Shown here: positions 24,899 through 33,960 of the stretch, piece by piece | How positions within the stretch are numbered: position 1 is the first letter of the stretch | How the letters are laid out: every line of letters begins with the position of its first letter | Assembly (NCBI RefSeq): GCF_009882985.1 | Contig: NZ_WTUZ01000039.1 | Span: forward strand, 372,001-436,000 | DNA: 64,000 bases | Reading direction: 5' to 3' | DNA from: Paenibacillus silvestris | GTDB taxonomy: Bacteria; Bacillota; Bacilli; Paenibacillales; NBRC-103111 | Position numbers and translations under genes: made by a program | Notes under the pieces: model-generated | The model's input: the letters and a program-made list of their open reading frames with translations, nothing else | The model's database searches: none | What the model was told of the DNA's origin: nothing

Positions 24899-27800
24899 TT
24901 GACCAGGAAAAGTAAGAACATGGCTTCCGCTCTTCTTTCAACGATGCTGCTATTTGGAGTTGTGACTCCTGCTGTAGCCATGCAACCCCAGCAAAATGAT
25001 TCGATTAGAAAAAGTCAATGGATGGAAGGACAAGTAACCCTTGACCCAACGATCTCCGTTGATTCGCACATGAATACCTCGCTGCAGGATTCCTCCCCTC
25101 AGCCAGCTTTCGCAAGCTCGCTACCTGACAAGATGGAGTATGCCGCCGATCATGTCATCGTCAAATACCGATCGGAACCTGCTTCTACATTTGCAGGAAC
25201 GCTGTCCAATCAAGTCATAGGCACAAGCCCGCTAACGGTTCCCAATGCGAAACTGCTGAAGCTTGCTGCTGGAGCCGATGTCCCTAGCGTCATTCAAGAA
25301 CTTCTCAAGGATCCGAACGTACTTTATGCGGAACCCGATTACAAGGTGTCCACCGCATTGAATCCGCAAACGTTCCGTCCATTCGAGCAGACGAGTAAGG
25401 CTGCAGCTTCAGCTGCGGACACGGGTGACGATTCACCACCTTTGCCGAATGACCCGCTATTTCATGAGCAGTGGGCGCTGCACAACACCGGACAAGAACT
25501 AAATGGAGGCGTGGTGCCAGGAGGCACACCTGATATTGACATGGATTTGCCGGAAGCCTGGCAGATTACCAAGGGAAGCAGAGACGTGACAGTCGCTGTT
25601 ATCGGCACGGGAGTGAAAATTGATGTCCCTGACTTGGTCGGCCAAATATGGACGAACGAGAAGGAAATCCCGGATAACGACATCGACGATGATGGCAATG
25701 GGTTTGTCGACGATGTGAATGGGTGGGATTTCGCGCATGGTGACAACACCTTGTTCGATACGATCGACGGACTCAACGATGTCTATGGTACAACGGTTGC
25801 CGGCCAAATCGCAGCGAAGATGAACAATGACGAGGGCATCGCTGGAGTTGCGCCTAATGTCAACGTCATGCCAATCAAGGTAGCTTCTGAAGGAGGTGGT
25901 TACTTCACAGATGTCGTGAATGCTATCCACTATGCCGAAGAGAACGGCGCCAAGATCGCCACACTCGGGCTCGTGTACACCTACAGAAGCAAGTTAGTTG
26001 AAGATGCAATCAACGCATCTGGCATGCTGTTTGTAGCTCCTGCCGGCGAAAGTGCTGGAGGTGTTTTGAATGCAGATGTCAGGCCCATATACCCAGCAGC
26101 ATATCCAAGTTCGAACATACTGTCGGTCACAGGCGTAAATGTTCTGGGGAACCTGTCTTTGGGCGCTGCGCGTGGACAAGCCTCCGTCGATGTGGCCGCA
26201 CCGTCTGAACTCATTATTTCGACGTCGCCTGACGTGAATGCCGGTTATGCAGCCGAGATCGATAACGGCGTGTATAAAGCTTATTACAACGGCATCGGGT
26301 TTGAAGAAATTCCGATCGATACTCCGGAAACGGCAGGTCAACGGCAAGATATGTTCAATCGTGCGATGGACTATCTCAAGCCGGCTGCTGGAGTCGAGCC
26401 GAAAATCCTACTCGTGAACGACAGTCGCCGCAGTGGAGGAGGAGGAGTCGGTCCCATGTACGAGAGTGATCCTTTTGCCGTCTATAAAGGATTGCTTGAG
26501 ACAGCCGGTTATACTTACGAAACCTTTGAAACAACGGATGAAACCTTTGATGGCCCACCAATTGAGCAGCTGAAGCAGTACAATGTCGTCGTTTGGTTCT
26601 CAGGCACGGCAATGGCTACGAACAATAGCAAGCTGCTAACGGATGTCGATCAAGCCAACTTGACCCGATATCTTACGGATGGCGGTCATTTGATGGTAAC
26701 AGGCCAAGATTTAATTGACCAAAGTTTAAATTCTAAGTTCGTACTTGACGTGTTAGGAATCAAGCTCGTCAAGGAAGGCGGGTACATATTCAAAGGTTGG
26801 GGAGTTCCGGGCACCATTTACGACAATCAAACTTATCGATTAATGGATTTCTCACTGTTTTACGACACTGTCATCAGCAATAAGCCCGAGATGACCAAAG
26901 TCAATTTGAAAAACAGCAACGGTAATTACTCCTACTCCCAAGGAACGCTGTACGCTGCTGCCTATACGGCTGGGGTAGCTGCGCTTGTACAAAGTCAGAA
27001 CCCGACAATGGGCGCATTGGATATCAAGCAGCGAGTTGTGAATAGCGGAAAAACGCTCAGTGATCTTAAAACGAACACCGTGAGCGGTAAATTGATAAGC
27101 GCATACCGCGCGCTGTGGAATAAGGATATCCCTGGCATGTCGTTGTTAGATCCATCTGTTAGCGCCAAGCTCGATCAGGTGAACGATCCGAATCATGTTT
27201 ATTCGGTTGAGCTGAATGCCGGTGAAGAAGTGACATTCTCCCTTACTGGCGCAGCAGAAACGGATTTCGATCTCATTTTATACGATTCTTCTGCTAAAAC
27301 AGTGCAAAGCAAGGAAGGCGCGATCGCATTTTCCGAAACCGCAGGCAAGTCTGCCGAATCAATAACGTACCGGGCCACGACGGCGGGCACTTATTACATC
27401 AATGTCTACGCGGTATCCGGCGTTGGCAGCTATACCCTGAACGTGGTGTACAGCAATGCGTCAGGAGTACTTGAAGACGATGACCCTTCGCTGCGTTTCG
27501 ACGGAAACTGGACTTCGCTTTCGAGCCCATCGTATTCCAAAGGAACGATCAAACAGCTTACAGGTGATGGTTACGTCCAATTCGGCTTCAAAGGCAATTT
27601 GTTCGAATGGATCGGTTCGAAGAACGACGCACAAGGCTCAGCAGAAATTACGATAGACGGCGTCGTTGTGGGGTATGCCGATTTGTCCAGCAAGACGCCG
27701 CAGTCGAATCAGTCCCTATTCAAAACGGTGCTGCCTAACGGACATCACGATGTTCTCATACGAGCTGTAAACGGTGTAGATCAAAAGAAAAGCATTAATG

Positions 27801-28210
27801 TGGATTCCTTCGTTTTATCAGGATTAATTTCACCAACTCATGCTGCGGCTAATTATGTAGGCCCTTGGGCGAACCGATATGGTGCTAACTATCCCGACGG
27901 CGTACAGACTTACACAACGACAGCAGACAGCTCTGCCGAGTTCACGTTCACGGGCACAAAGGTCACATTGTGGTCCACGACAGGCAACAACCGCGGAAAG
28001 GTAAATATTTATATCGACGGTGTATTGGTGACGCCGGTTCCAATCGATTTGTACAGCGAGAGTCTACGTTATCGGGTGCCTGTCTTTACGTCGGGCGAGT
28101 TATCCAATAGTTTGCACAAAATCAAGATCGTGCATGCAGGAGAAGCCAATGCCAAGTCGAGCAATAGCATTGTCACAATCGACGGTTTGGATGTTCTGAA
28201 CTTACGCTAG
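24899..28210 (+). CDS. catalytically inactive S8 subtilase-like secreted protein
   Basis: 1103 residues, TTG start after GAAGGAAGTG, with a signal peptide ending near AVA 27. An inhibitor-like prodomain (DHVIVKYRSEP) precedes a recognisable subtilase fold, but every catalytic position is changed: Asp to Gly 236 (VAVIGTGV), His to Tyr 296 (VYGTTVAG for HGTHVAG), oxyanion Asn to Glu 384 (APAGESAG), and Ser to Leu 684 (GTLYAAAYTAG for GTSMAAPHVAG). A Rossmann-like insertion (about 460-640) separates the last two blocks. The C-terminus has a PPC-type beta domain (about 760-850) and two further beta-sandwich modules. The frame is intact over 3.3 kb with no stops, arguing for a selected pseudoenzyme and not a decaying gene. 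It lies 30 bp before an active S8 gene in a likely operon. Confidence 0.8.
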   Translation: MTRKSKNMASALLSTMLLFGVVTPAVAMQPQQNDSIRKSQWMEGQVTLDPTISVDSHMNTSLQDSSPQPAFASSLPDKMEYAADHVIVKYRSEPASTFAGTLSNQVIGTSPLTVPNAKLLKLAAGADVPSVIQELLKDPNVLYAEPDYKVSTALNPQTFRPFEQTSKAAASAADTGDDSPPLPNDPLFHEQWALHNTGQELNGGVVPGGTPDIDMDLPEAWQITKGSRDVTVAVIGTGVKIDVPDLVGQIWTNEKEIPDNDIDDDGNGFVDDVNGWDFAHGDNTLFDTIDGLNDVYGTTVAGQIAAKMNNDEGIAGVAPNVNVMPIKVASEGGGYFTDVVNAIHYAEENGAKIATLGLVYTYRSKLVEDAINASGMLFVAPAGESAGGVLNADVRPIYPAAYPSSNILSVTGVNVLGNLSLGAARGQASVDVAAPSELIISTSPDVNAGYAAEIDNGVYKAYYNGIGFEEIPIDTPETAGQRQDMFNRAMDYLKPAAGVEPKILLVNDSRRSGGGGVGPMYESDPFAVYKGLLETAGYTYETFETTDETFDGPPIEQLKQYNVVVWFSGTAMATNNSKLLTDVDQANLTRYLTDGGHLMVTGQDLIDQSLNSKFVLDVLGIKLVKEGGYIFKGWGVPGTIYDNQTYRLMDFSLFYDTVISNKPEMTKVNLKNSNGNYSYSQGTLYAAAYTAGVAALVQSQNPTMGALDIKQRVVNSGKTLSDLKTNTVSGKLISAYRALWNKDIPGMSLLDPSVSAKLDQVNDPNHVYSVELNAGEEVTFSLTGAAETDFDLILYDSSAKTVQSKEGAIAFSETAGKSAESITYRATTAGTYYINVYAVSGVGSYTLNVVYSNASGVLEDDDPSLRFDGNWTSLSSPSYSKGTIKQLTGDGYVQFGFKGNLFEWIGSKNDAQGSAEITIDGVVVGYADLSSKTPQSNQSLFKTVLPNGHHDVLIRAVNGVDQKKSINVDSFVLSGLISPTHAAANYVGPWANRYGANYPDGVQTYTTTADSSAEFTFTGTKVTLWSTTGNNRGKVNIYIDGVLVTPVPIDLYSESLRYRVPVFTSGELSNSLHKIKIVHAGEANAKSSNSIVTIDGLDVLNLR

Positions 28211-28240
28211 CCTGCGAGGAAGCTTATAATCTGATCCGAA

Positions 28241-31200
28241 ATGGGGTACCTGAACGTGAAACGATCACTACTCAATAAATCGCTGTCGCTCGCGATGATT
28301 TCGGTGCTGGCTGGGAGTCTCGTCACGACGAGCCTGCCTACCGCACATGCCGCTCCGCGAGACAAGACGACCTTCGTAACCAAGGAAGGTTTGCAATCGA
28401 TCACCCGTCTGTTGAAGGAAGCTGGGTCAGACGCCTTAGTTAACAAGGCTCCGGGCCAGGCACATGTTGCCGAGGACATTAATACGACTTCCACGGAAGA
28501 GATCAAAGTTATCGTCCAACTGAGTGGCCAGCCGTCAGCTGTCGGGCAGTATGCTGCCAAGCTTGGCTACAAGACATTAGCCGCAGAAGCCAGCGAAATT
28601 ACTGTGCAATCCGAGCAAGATGCTTTCGTAAGCAGCGCGCAGAAGAGCAGCATTCCATTCACGATTGACCGCCGCTTCAACACCGTCCTGAACGGGATGG
28701 AGATCACCATTCGCGCGGACCAGATCCCTCAGCTGGCCAAGCTTCCAGGCGTGAAGTCGATTCATAAAAACGTCATGTATTATCCAATTGAAGAGCACGA
28801 TAGCTACTTAGCTGCGGATGGAACGCCTAATTTTGATACGGTTCCGCTCGAACAAATCGGTGTCATGAAGGCATGGGAACGCGGGTTAACAGGCGAAGGT
28901 CTGAAAGTTGGTGTCATTGATACCGGCGTCGATTACTTGCATCCTGATCTGGCCAGTGCTTATGAAGAAGGCGGTTATGATGCCATCAATCTAGATGACG
29001 ATCCTTACGAGGATTTGCCGGTAGATGGTTATGAAGGCTCTCACCACGGTACGCATGTTTCCGGAACCATCGTTGGTAGGGCTTCAAATCCAACATCGGA
29101 TCGTGTGCAGAAAGGCATAGCCTACAAGGCAAAGCTGTATGCTTACAAAGTGCTTGGACCGGAAGGCGGTACTTCCGCTCAAGTCATCGACGGCATTGAG
29201 CATGCTGTCGAAGATAAGATGGATGTCATCAACCTTTCCCTGGGGAGTGATTTGGAAAAGGACCCTGACTCGCCTGATGCAATCGCGGTGAATAATGCCG
29301 TCTTGGCAGGTGTCGTGGCTGTTGTGGCCAACGGCAATGCCGGTACTGGAGCCCATTACTATTATTCCATGGGATCACCAGCATCTTCTCAATTGGCGAT
29401 CTCCGTGGGTGCGGCGACCAGCGACGGCAGTCGCGTAACGGGATCTGTCTATAGCGCTGTTAGCTCAGCTGTATATGGCGACGCCCCCTCACTCGGCTAT
29501 GATGCCAATATGAGCTTGATGAGCTGGACGACAGGTCAAGAAAAGTTCAACGAGATATTTGGAGCCGATCCGATTCAAGGCGTGTATGTCGGTCTTGGGG
29601 GAGATTCCAATTATGATGACCTTAGCCCAGACTTCTTGGCTGATAAAATCGTCTTCATCTCCCGTGGGCTTCTCACTTTCGATGAGAAAGTGAAGCTAGC
29701 GGCCAAGCATGGCGCGAAGGCAGCAGTGATTTTCAATGGCAACAGCAAGGAAACAATGGGAGGATATGAGCCCGACTTGTCCGACGTAATTCCTTCGCGC
29801 GACGGCCCGGTTGGACCTGTTGGTTTCCTTGGCGATGGTTATGACTATATTCCAACCTTCGACATGCCGGGTAAAATGGGACGTGCACTAGCTCGTGAGC
29901 TGATGGCCCATCCGGATCACACGTTGAAATTCACGATAAAAAACGATTTTGCTTCTTACTTCGTTGCGGGAGACCGCATGGCGGATTTCAGCTCCAGAGG
30001 ACCTAATTCCGATGGTAATTATGGCATTAAGCCGGATTTAAGCGCGCCCGGGGTTCAAATCTTCTCGACGGTGCCTGCTTATGGCAAAATAAATCCTGAT
30101 GCCAACTACGACAGAGCCTATGCGAGACTGAGCGGCACGAGTATGGCAGCACCTCATGTGGCGGGACTTGCTCTTCTGCTCAAGCAAGCCCATCCGGCGT
30201 GGACCCCGTTCGACATTCGTGCAGCGCTGGCTAATACAGCGGACGAAATCAGCAATGAAAACGGAACGCTGTATGATGTTTATTCGCAAGGTGCGGGACG
30301 TGTAGACGTCCTGAGCGCGATCGATACGCCTGCCATTATTGAATCCATGGATGAGGTTACCATTTACGATAACAAAATGAATCCAACGGTTATACCGAGT
30401 GAAGCGAGCAGCGTGAGCTTTGGCGAAGTACTTCCTGGGGCCGAAGAGGTGAAGAAGCCGCTTCGCGTGAAAAACATGTCGGATGCGCCTGTTTCGTACA
30501 AGGCGAAAGTCGTGATGCATCCGTCAGTAACCTCTGAACCGAATCATCCGATTCCTACCCCGGACTCCAGTGCAATTATGATGGAGCTCGAAGGACTCGC
30601 AGCTAACCAAATCACGGTGGATGCGGGCGGTCAATTGGATTTCAAGCTCACCGGGAAAGCGATTGCGAATGCGCCTGTAGGCGTGTACGAGGGTGAGGTC
30701 TTGCTGGAGAGCGAAGGAGTTCCTTCCCTTCATCTGCCGTTCGTCATTCACGTAGGCGACCAGTCTGACGGCAACGAGTTCATGATTCAGAACATGAAGC
30801 TCAGCAGCGTAGCAGTGTCCAAAGACGCGCCTATCGATATTACGGCGATGCTCCCAACGAAAGAAGTCAATCATCTCTATGCCGCGCTTTACGATATGAA
30901 TAATGAAATGGTAGGCACAGTCGCTGAGATTTTTGATCTGGACGAAGAGAAGGAAGTCTTAAAGCCGCTTCCGACCAACATCATTATTCCGGAATTCGAT
31001 GGTTCCTTTGCACTTGGAATTGATGAATTCACCAGCAACAAGGTGACCATGTATCTACCGGAAGGCCGTTACAAAATGGTTCTCATCGGATCCGTCTATA
31101 ACGAGAACTATGAACTTGTGGACCAAACAGCAACATTCAAAACCTTCTATATGAACAGTGAATCCGATGTAAATGTGCCTAACCCGCCAACGCCAGATGA

Positions 31201-32485
31201 ACCGAACGGCCCTTATTATCCGCCGATTTCTGGACCAGGTCCTGTCATGCCAAGCGGAGCGGCGTACAATAAGGAAGTAGCTGCATCGGTACTTACGGAA
31301 GGGCAAACGAGTGTTTCAATCGCGTCGCTCACGAGCTTGGTAGGCACGCAATTGTCTGTATCCATAGCAGATGCAGAACTGCAAAAAGCATTGGATCAAG
31401 CAAAACAAAACTCGATTGCATTCACTATTGGAGCAGCATCTGATACTGCTAATGCCGCTCAGTTGAAATTAACGGCTGCGCAAGCGAAGATGCTGAAGGA
31501 AGCTGGTCTTAAGGGGACGATTGTCTTCAACTGGAATGATGCTTCTATTGCTTTACCGCTCTCAGCTTTAGAACAATTGCCTGAAGGAGCGGACATCGTG
31601 ATCACGATCAAGATGGACGAAGGCAGCAAATCCGAATTCACGAAGCAAGCGAAAGATGCTTCTATTCTTGGAACTCCTTATGTCTTCGAGGCAAGCAGCT
31701 TGAAGCTCGGTGTTGCCGAACCTCTGAAGTTGAAAGCCGACCAAGTTGTCACAAGATCATTTTTGATCAAGAAAGGTACGGATGCAAGTGCGGCGGGTGC
31801 GTTGTACCTTGAGAATGGCAATGTTTATCCTGTACCTGCCAAAATCTCGCCTGCAAGCGACGGGGCATCCATTGTAACGATACGTCGTCCGGGCTTCTCG
31901 ACGTATGCCGCTGCAGTGAGAAAGGTGACGTTCACCGATATCGATACGTCCTGGGCGCGCGATAAAATCCAATCGCTTGCGGACAAATTCCTGTTGAACG
32001 GCACGTCCGATCATACTTATTCACCAAAGGTCAACGTGACGCGTGCGCAGTTCGCATCGATGCTCGTCCGGTCTCTCGGATTGCAAGGGCAAACGGAAGC
32101 TAGTCCTTTCAGCGATGTGACAAGCAGCGACTGGTTCATTAACGACGTAACGACTGCGTTCAAGGCAGGACTTGTAACAGGCGTTGATGCAAGCCAGTTC
32201 AAGCCGAATGAGACTATTACCCGACAAGATTTGACGGTGATGCTCGCTAGAGCGGTTAAGCTCATCGGCTTGCAGGGTCCTAAACTATCCGGCAATCATG
32301 CTTATGCCGATGCTTCGCAGTTTAGCAGCTATGCGAATGAGAGCATCCAACTGGTGACGGATCTTGGATTGATGGAGGGCTTCGAATCGGAAGGCAAGCT
32401 CTATTTCGGGCCAACCGATGCGACGACGCGTGAAGCTGCAGCTAAAGTGCTTCAAATTCTACTTCAAACATCCGGGCGGATGTAG
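28241..32485 (+). CDS. S8 family serine peptidase with PA and SLH domains
   Basis: 1414 residues: signal peptide (to about AHA 38), I9-like prodomain (EIKVIVQLSGQPSAV), and a subtilase domain with an intact triad: Asp 227 in VGVIDTGVD, His 269 in SHHGTHVSG, Ser 634 in SGTSMAAPHVAG, plus Asn 366. A PA-type insertion (about 470-530, LADKIVFISRG) lies inside it. Then come Fn3-like domains, a Pro-rich linker (about 985-1000) and three SLH motifs from about residues 1231, 1290 and 1355. It should be a wall-anchored cell-envelope protease like lactocepin-type or Vpr-type enzymes. The start is uncertain: ATG 28241 lacks a good ribosome site; GTG 28256 is an alternative. Confidence 0.9.
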   Translation: MGYLNVKRSLLNKSLSLAMISVLAGSLVTTSLPTAHAAPRDKTTFVTKEGLQSITRLLKEAGSDALVNKAPGQAHVAEDINTTSTEEIKVIVQLSGQPSAVGQYAAKLGYKTLAAEASEITVQSEQDAFVSSAQKSSIPFTIDRRFNTVLNGMEITIRADQIPQLAKLPGVKSIHKNVMYYPIEEHDSYLAADGTPNFDTVPLEQIGVMKAWERGLTGEGLKVGVIDTGVDYLHPDLASAYEEGGYDAINLDDDPYEDLPVDGYEGSHHGTHVSGTIVGRASNPTSDRVQKGIAYKAKLYAYKVLGPEGGTSAQVIDGIEHAVEDKMDVINLSLGSDLEKDPDSPDAIAVNNAVLAGVVAVVANGNAGTGAHYYYSMGSPASSQLAISVGAATSDGSRVTGSVYSAVSSAVYGDAPSLGYDANMSLMSWTTGQEKFNEIFGADPIQGVYVGLGGDSNYDDLSPDFLADKIVFISRGLLTFDEKVKLAAKHGAKAAVIFNGNSKETMGGYEPDLSDVIPSRDGPVGPVGFLGDGYDYIPTFDMPGKMGRALARELMAHPDHTLKFTIKNDFASYFVAGDRMADFSSRGPNSDGNYGIKPDLSAPGVQIFSTVPAYGKINPDANYDRAYARLSGTSMAAPHVAGLALLLKQAHPAWTPFDIRAALANTADEISNENGTLYDVYSQGAGRVDVLSAIDTPAIIESMDEVTIYDNKMNPTVIPSEASSVSFGEVLPGAEEVKKPLRVKNMSDAPVSYKAKVVMHPSVTSEPNHPIPTPDSSAIMMELEGLAANQITVDAGGQLDFKLTGKAIANAPVGVYEGEVLLESEGVPSLHLPFVIHVGDQSDGNEFMIQNMKLSSVAVSKDAPIDITAMLPTKEVNHLYAALYDMNNEMVGTVAEIFDLDEEKEVLKPLPTNIIIPEFDGSFALGIDEFTSNKVTMYLPEGRYKMVLIGSVYNENYELVDQTATFKTFYMNSESDVNVPNPPTPDEPNGPYYPPISGPGPVMPSGAAYNKEVAASVLTEGQTSVSIASLTSLVGTQLSVSIADAELQKALDQAKQNSIAFTIGAASDTANAAQLKLTAAQAKMLKEAGLKGTIVFNWNDASIALPLSALEQLPEGADIVITIKMDEGSKSEFTKQAKDASILGTPYVFEASSLKLGVAEPLKLKADQVVTRSFLIKKGTDASAAGALYLENGNVYPVPAKISPASDGASIVTIRRPGFSTYAAAVRKVTFTDIDTSWARDKIQSLADKFLLNGTSDHTYSPKVNVTRAQFASMLVRSLGLQGQTEASPFSDVTSSDWFINDVTTAFKAGLVTGVDASQFKPNETITRQDLTVMLARAVKLIGLQGPKLSGNHAYADASQFSSYANESIQLVTDLGLMEGFESEGKLYFGPTDATTREAAAKVLQILLQTSGRM

Positions 32486-32516
32486 TTTTACCCCGTCCCG
32501 TCCGCGTAACTGCAAT

Positions 32517-32552
32517 GGAACTGCCGAGAACGATTCGGCAGTTCCTTTTTTA
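32517..32552 (+). terminator. Rho-independent terminator after the S8 pair
   Basis: GGAACTGCCGA pairs with TCGGCAGTTCC across a short loop, followed by TTTTTTAT. Confidence 0.85.
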
Positions 32553-32592
32553 TTGGGAAGGATCGATCTGGTAAGCCGCAGCAGCTGGAATA

Positions 32593-32830
32593 GATGGAAA
32601 AACTACCGTTATTTCACCCTGCTCTGTGGCAGGGAGTGAATTAAATGGAGAAACTCCTGCAAAATTGTGGGTAGATAGCCGAAATATGCTAGATATCGAG
32701 AGATTAGCGGGAGAAATTCCAGTTAATTGGATTAAAATGGCTTTTTTGAGAGAAATAGCTGGAGTAATCGGCGTTAATTTTATAATCATCTGAAATGAAC
32801 AGATTAGCAGAGAAATGGTCACTTAAAATT
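32593..32830. repeat. intergenic repeat array of GAGAAA-type units
   Basis: Non-coding, with five loosely related units: GGAAAAACTACCGTTATTT (about 32596), GGAGAAACTCC (32647), GGGAGAAATTCCAGTTAATT (32709), GAGAAATAGCTGGAGTAATC (32749) and AGAGAAATGGTCACTTAAA (32809), at roughly 40-62 bp steps. It resembles in design, but not in sequence, the repeat at 22563. Confidence 0.45.
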
Positions 32831-32894
32831 CGGCGAGAGGGGTAGGGCTGGAGGGTCGGGGGTGAGATATGTGTAGTGAAGCGTAATAGGGGAA

Positions 32895-32942
32895 GGTGAT
32901 GGTGATGGTGAGGGTGAGGGTGAGGGAGATGGTGATGGTGAT
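32895..32942. repeat. hexanucleotide satellite GGTGAT/GGTGAG, eight units
   Basis: Order is GGTGAT x2, GGTGAG x3, GGAGAT, GGTGAT x2, in a purine-rich strand that continues G-rich to about 33020. Short frames through it on the other strand (Ser-Pro repeats) are artefacts of the satellite. Confidence 0.85.
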
Positions 32943-33033
32943 GGATGTAGTATGTAGTGAGGGGGGAAGGTAATGGTTAGGAGAGGTGAGTAGTGAATGT
33001 GTGTAGTAAGGGGGAAGTGGTTGTTTTGCATAT

Positions 33034-33068
33034 AAAAAAACTGGCAAGCCGCTGAAGCGGCTCGCCAG
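33034..33068 (-). terminator. Rho-independent terminator of the sugar importer operon
   Basis: On the minus strand CTGGCGAGCCGC / GCGGCTTGCCAG forms a stem with one mismatch, followed by TTTTTTT (33040-33034). Confidence 0.85.
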
Positions 33069-33082
33069 CTTTGATATTGATC

Positions 33083-33940
33083 TTACTTCATGCCTGAAGT
33101 CGAGTAATTCTCAATAATGTGTCTTTGGAAAATGATGAAGATGATAATGATCGGAGCAACCATTAAGGTAGCACCGGCCATCTGCAAGGCGAAGTTTTGG
33201 TTGGACTGACTTTTCAACAAGGAGAGTCCAACGGATAAGGTATACAGCTTTTCATCATTAGCGATAATCAGCGGCCAGAGGAAGCTGTTCCAGCCTGCGA
33301 TGAAGGTCAGGATCCCCTGAACGGACAGAATCGGCTTCGAGATCGGAAGCACGATTTGCAAGAAGGTACGGAATTCACCGGCACCTTCCATACGGCCGGC
33401 TTCAAGTAATTCGTCCGGTATGGTAACCATGAACTGTCGGAACAAGAAGATACCGAATGCGCCAACAAGCCCTGGCAAGACAATGCCGATCATGGTGTTG
33501 GTCAAATGCATCGCGTTAAGGATGAGATAAACCGGAATCATGGTTACCTGTCCCGGAATCATCATGGTCGCGAGCACGATGTAGAAGAGTGCTTTGCTCC
33601 CTTTGAAATGATATTTGGCAAATCCAAAGCCCGCCATTGCATTAAGAAACATACCAACAAAGGAGAAAACGACGATACTGAGCGTATTCCCCAGATAAAC
33701 ACCGAAGTTCATGCTAATGAACAGCTTTTTCACATTAGCAAGCGTAAAAGCGTTCGGCCACAGGGTAGGCGGGATGCTCAGCACTTCGCTCTCCGATTTG
33801 AAGGTAGACAAAACCATCCAAATAAATGGCAACAGCATCATGAGTCCGAACAGAGTCAGGACAATACCAGCCAACCACTGTAGCAGCCGATCGTTCGTAC
33901 CCGAACCTACTGACCGGTTTGAAGCAGATTTTGCGGACAT
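33083..33940 (-). CDS. carbohydrate ABC transporter permease (MalG type)
   Basis: 285 residues, six helices, with the MalG EAA loop EAGRMEGAGEFRTFLQIVLPISKP facing the ATPase. It pairs with the MalF-type permease encoded just upstream. The ATG at 33940 has GGGGG 8 bp before it; a further ATG at 33961 overlaps the stop of the upstream gene. A longer open frame to 34234 is the other strand's shadow of the neighbouring permease. No ATPase is encoded here, so a shared MsmX-type ATPase is expected. By context it imports beta-1,2-linked gluco-oligosaccharides. Confidence 0.9.
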   Translation of the reverse strand: MSAKSASNRSVGSGTNDRLLQWLAGIVLTLFGLMMLLPFIWMVLSTFKSESEVLSIPPTLWPNAFTLANVKKLFISMNFGVYLGNTLSIVVFSFVGMFLNAMAGFGFAKYHFKGSKALFYIVLATMMIPGQVTMIPVYLILNAMHLTNTMIGIVLPGLVGAFGIFLFRQFMVTIPDELLEAGRMEGAGEFRTFLQIVLPISKPILSVQGILTFIAGWNSFLWPLIIANDEKLYTLSVGLSLLKSQSNQNFALQMAGATLMVAPIIIIFIIFQRHIIENYSTSGMK

Positions 33941-33960
33941 GATTGATGCCCCCTTTCTCA

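Noticed and set aside
24899-28210. S8 gene treated as an ordinary peptidase or as a frameshifted pseudogene
   Set aside because: All four catalytic positions differ, so it is not an ordinary peptidase; the frame is uninterrupted, so it is not a frameshift pseudogene.
32819-33047. Small minus-strand proteins rich in Ser-Pro and Thr
   Set aside because: They are translations of the hexanucleotide satellite and G-rich DNA, with no ribosome site.
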